DNA of 6,859 nucleotides from Arenibacter sp963972175 (GTDB taxonomy: Bacteria > Bacteroidota > Bacteroidia > Flavobacteriales > Flavobacteriaceae). A program made the translations under genes and the position numbers. The stretch covers positions 1-6,859 of the forward strand of contig CAXAVP010000240.1 of the NCBI GenBank assembly GCA_963972175.1. The letters are read 5' to 3'. Under the pieces are notes generated by a model that was given only the letters and a program-made list of their open reading frames with translations, was not told the origin of the DNA and made no database searches. Below are positions 5,171 to 6,859 of this stretch, in pieces (the first letter of the stretch is position 1; every line of letters starts with the position of its first letter).

Positions 5171-6859
5171 TTAAAAATTGTACCTAAGCCCTAGTTTTGC
5201 ATTGGCTCCTTCCCCTGCTCCTGTAAAGGTTTTTAGAGGAGCGGCCCATTGTGAACGCGCAGGTAGATAGGATTCATTCAATATATTGTTTATTGCCATG
5301 GTAAGGGACAGGTCCGATTTTAATTGATAACCCAGAGAAAGATTCACCAAGGTATACCCACTTACGGGGAACTGTGTATGTCTATAGGCCCAGTTGTCAT
5401 TGCTGTCCAGATAGGGGTCAAATCGGTTTCTATCGCCCAAATTGGTCATTCTAAGGGATGTATTAAATTTTTCCGTGGGCTGCCAGTTAATATAGGTGGT
5501 CCATTTTGGGGCGGCTATTACATCACCACCCAAATAGGTTAGGTTGTTTTCGTCATCCACAGCATGTGTGAGTCCTTCTACGTAGGAATATGAGGTTCCA
5601 ATTTGCCATTTCTTGTTCCAACTAAAATAGTCCAATGATACCTCACCGCCATAAATACGTTGTGGTTGTGTGGAGGGTACAAAGGTGTTGATCTCGTCAA
5701 CAAATACCACCCCTGTACCCAGGTTGGAGGTACTGTAGTAACCTACAGCCTCTAGCTGCAAGTTATTGAACTTGGATATAAAGCCAAATTCATAGTTATT
5801 GGTGACGGCAGGTTCCAATTGTATATCATTTATGTTATCGGCCACCGCAGACCTCAGTACAGAGCCAAGGTCGGCAATAGAAAAGCCCTGGGAATAACTA
5901 ATATAGGGGGTAAATTCTTGGTGTTCTATATACCGTAGCCCTACATTAAAAGCAAGATTGTTGAAATTAAGTTTACCTCCTTCCACGGCTACGGACGGAC
6001 TAAAATTGCCATCACCTTTGGCAGAATAGGGAAGGGTATTATAATCTACGATATCCATATTCATACCGTCATAACGCAGACCTGCCTTTAGGACCCATTG
6101 GTTATTGAATTTAAAGGTAGATTGTGCGTAGGGTGCCCAGTTGGTGAGTTCAATATTAGGGACCCACAATCTGCCATCCAATAGCCCTTGATTGGTTTTG
6201 TCCTTTAAAAAATCTACCCCATAGGTCAACCTTATATTTGTTTGGTTAAAAGGGGCGAACTGGGTGTTGAAATTAGGTCTGATACCATATTTTTTGGCAT
6301 TGATTACCGACTGTCCGCCATTTTCAAATTTGTCCGAGTAGAAAAAGACGTTTTCAGTGTTTTGGTAGTAAAGGTCTGTTTCAAAATGGGTAGTTCCTTG
6401 GAAGATATTACTGAGACTATATTTTAATTGTCCGTTTATCACGGTGGTTCCAGTAGGTTCTTGTCCGGCATTACTGCCTTCTACGCCATATCCAGGAATA
6501 ATGGAATAATCGCCTTCTTCATTAAAGACTTCAACCTCTGCGGCTACCGGAATAAAGGGGGTGTCTTGGGCAGAATGGTAGATGTTGCCACTAAGTGTCA
6601 GTTTTTGGTGGTCTGATAGTAGGTACTCCAATTTTCCAAAGCTGCTGTATATATCGGTGTTGTCAAAACCGTATGTTGGCAGGATGGGAATTCCGTCCGC
6701 ATCGTATTTATTGCCGGTTTGTTCCAAGCTACCGCTAACGTAATAGCTAAATCTATTAAGGTTGCCCTTAAGGGACTGATGTACACCCCAGCCCAAGGCA
6801 TCATTGGTTTTGGCTAAATTGGTTGATCCCCATAGATTGGTAGTACCCTCAATTTTTTC
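5171..6859 (-). CDS. TonB-dependent receptor, C-terminal beta-barrel (siderophore type; 5' end outside window)
   Basis: The frame runs open to the window edge, giving the last 562 residues; the signal peptide and most or all of the plug domain lie outside. The visible part is a transmembrane barrel of amphipathic strands separated by long loops. It carries siderophore-receptor signatures: FTPYISYSQGFSIADLGSVLR-like strand at about 316-336 of the visible part, QLEPAVTNNYEFGF (347-360), RIYGGEVSLDYF (401-412), NNILNESYLPARSQW near the end, and a terminal AKLGLRYNF whose last Phe is the usual outer-membrane assembly signal. Internal TTG at 6794-6796 is not a start. With TonB/ExbBD it would import a ferric chelate across the outer membrane. 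The PepSY gene downstream supports an iron role. The exact ligand cannot be told; no SusD partner follows, which argues against a glycan SusC. Confidence 0.9.
   Translation of the reverse strand, partial: EKIEGTTNLWGSTNLAKTNDALGWGVHQSLKGNLNRFSYYVSGSLEQTGNKYDADGIPILPTYGFDNTDIYSSFGKLEYLLSDHQKLTLSGNIYHSAQDTPFIPVAAEVEVFNEEGDYSIIPGYGVEGSNAGQEPTGTTVINGQLKYSLSNIFQGTTHFETDLYYQNTENVFFYSDKFENGGQSVINAKKYGIRPNFNTQFAPFNQTNIRLTYGVDFLKDKTNQGLLDGRLWVPNIELTNWAPYAQSTFKFNNQWVLKAGLRYDGMNMDIVDYNTLPYSAKGDGNFSPSVAVEGGKLNFNNLAFNVGLRYIEHQEFTPYISYSQGFSIADLGSVLRSAVADNINDIQLEPAVTNNYEFGFISKFNNLQLEAVGYYSTSNLGTGVVFVDEINTFVPSTQPQRIYGGEVSLDYFSWNKKWQIGTSYSYVEGLTHAVDDENNLTYLGGDVIAAPKWTTYINWQPTEKFNTSLRMTNLGDRNRFDPYLDSNDNWAYRHTQFPVSGYTLVNLSLGYQLKSDLSLTMAINNILNESYLPARSQWAAPLKTFTGAGEGANAKLGLRYNF

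Noticed and set aside
1..6859. Search for a CRISPR array, defence cassette, transposon, phage genes or tRNA
   Set aside because: No regularly spaced direct repeats, transposase, integrase, nuclease or tRNA-like fold was seen on either strand; all long reading frames are explained by housekeeping or accessory families listed above.

Overview
The window looks like ordinary chromosome from a member of Bacteroidota, most likely a marine flavobacterium (Flavobacteriaceae). This is inferred from moderately AT-rich DNA, A-rich translation starts without a Shine-Dalgarno sequence, two perfect matches to the Bacteroidota -7 box TAnnTTTG, and the gene families present (single-domain response regulator behind a histidine kinase, DUF2490-like outer-membrane protein, TonB receptor plus PepSY membrane protein). 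Genus cannot be fixed from sequence alone.

Layout. (1) 2-764, + strand: the last 114 residues of a sensor histidine kinase (ATP-binding domain only; the rest lies upstream of the window), overlapping by 8 nt a CheY-like single-domain response regulator. (2) 831-1514, - strand: a secreted, probably outer-membrane beta-barrel protein of DUF2490 type, convergent with the regulator. (3) 1515-2011: a 497-bp gene-free stretch with three perfect inverted repeats and a predicted promoter. (4) 2012-2884, + strand: an exported alpha/beta-hydrolase (esterase). (5) 2938-2981: a small degenerate heptamer tandem repeat that runs into the stop codon of the next gene. (6) 2976-3278 (-) and 3399-3911 (+): a divergent pair, an HxlR-type regulator and a VOC/glyoxalase-type metalloenzyme, sharing a 120-bp control region with a very good Bacteroidota promoter. 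(7) 4042-6859, - strand: the C-terminal barrel of a TonB-dependent siderophore-type receptor (start lies beyond the window), followed by a terminator-like hairpin and a PepSY_TM inner-membrane protein that appears to start at TTG.

How the genes may work together. The kinase and regulator should form a phosphorelay with no DNA-binding output of its own. The HxlR/VOC pair resembles known sensor-detoxifier modules for electrophiles or aldehydes. The receptor/PepSY pair fits import of a ferric siderophore across the outer membrane, with the PepSY protein as a possible reductase or release factor in the inner membrane. The hairpin between these two genes would allow more receptor than PepSY product.

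I found no CRISPR array, RNA gene, insertion sequence, phage gene or defence cassette, and nothing that I would call a new biological system. The points most worth a second look are non-coding: the heptamer array, the palindrome-rich 497-bp gap, the receptor/PepSY hairpin with the TTG start, and the divergent HxlR/VOC control region.
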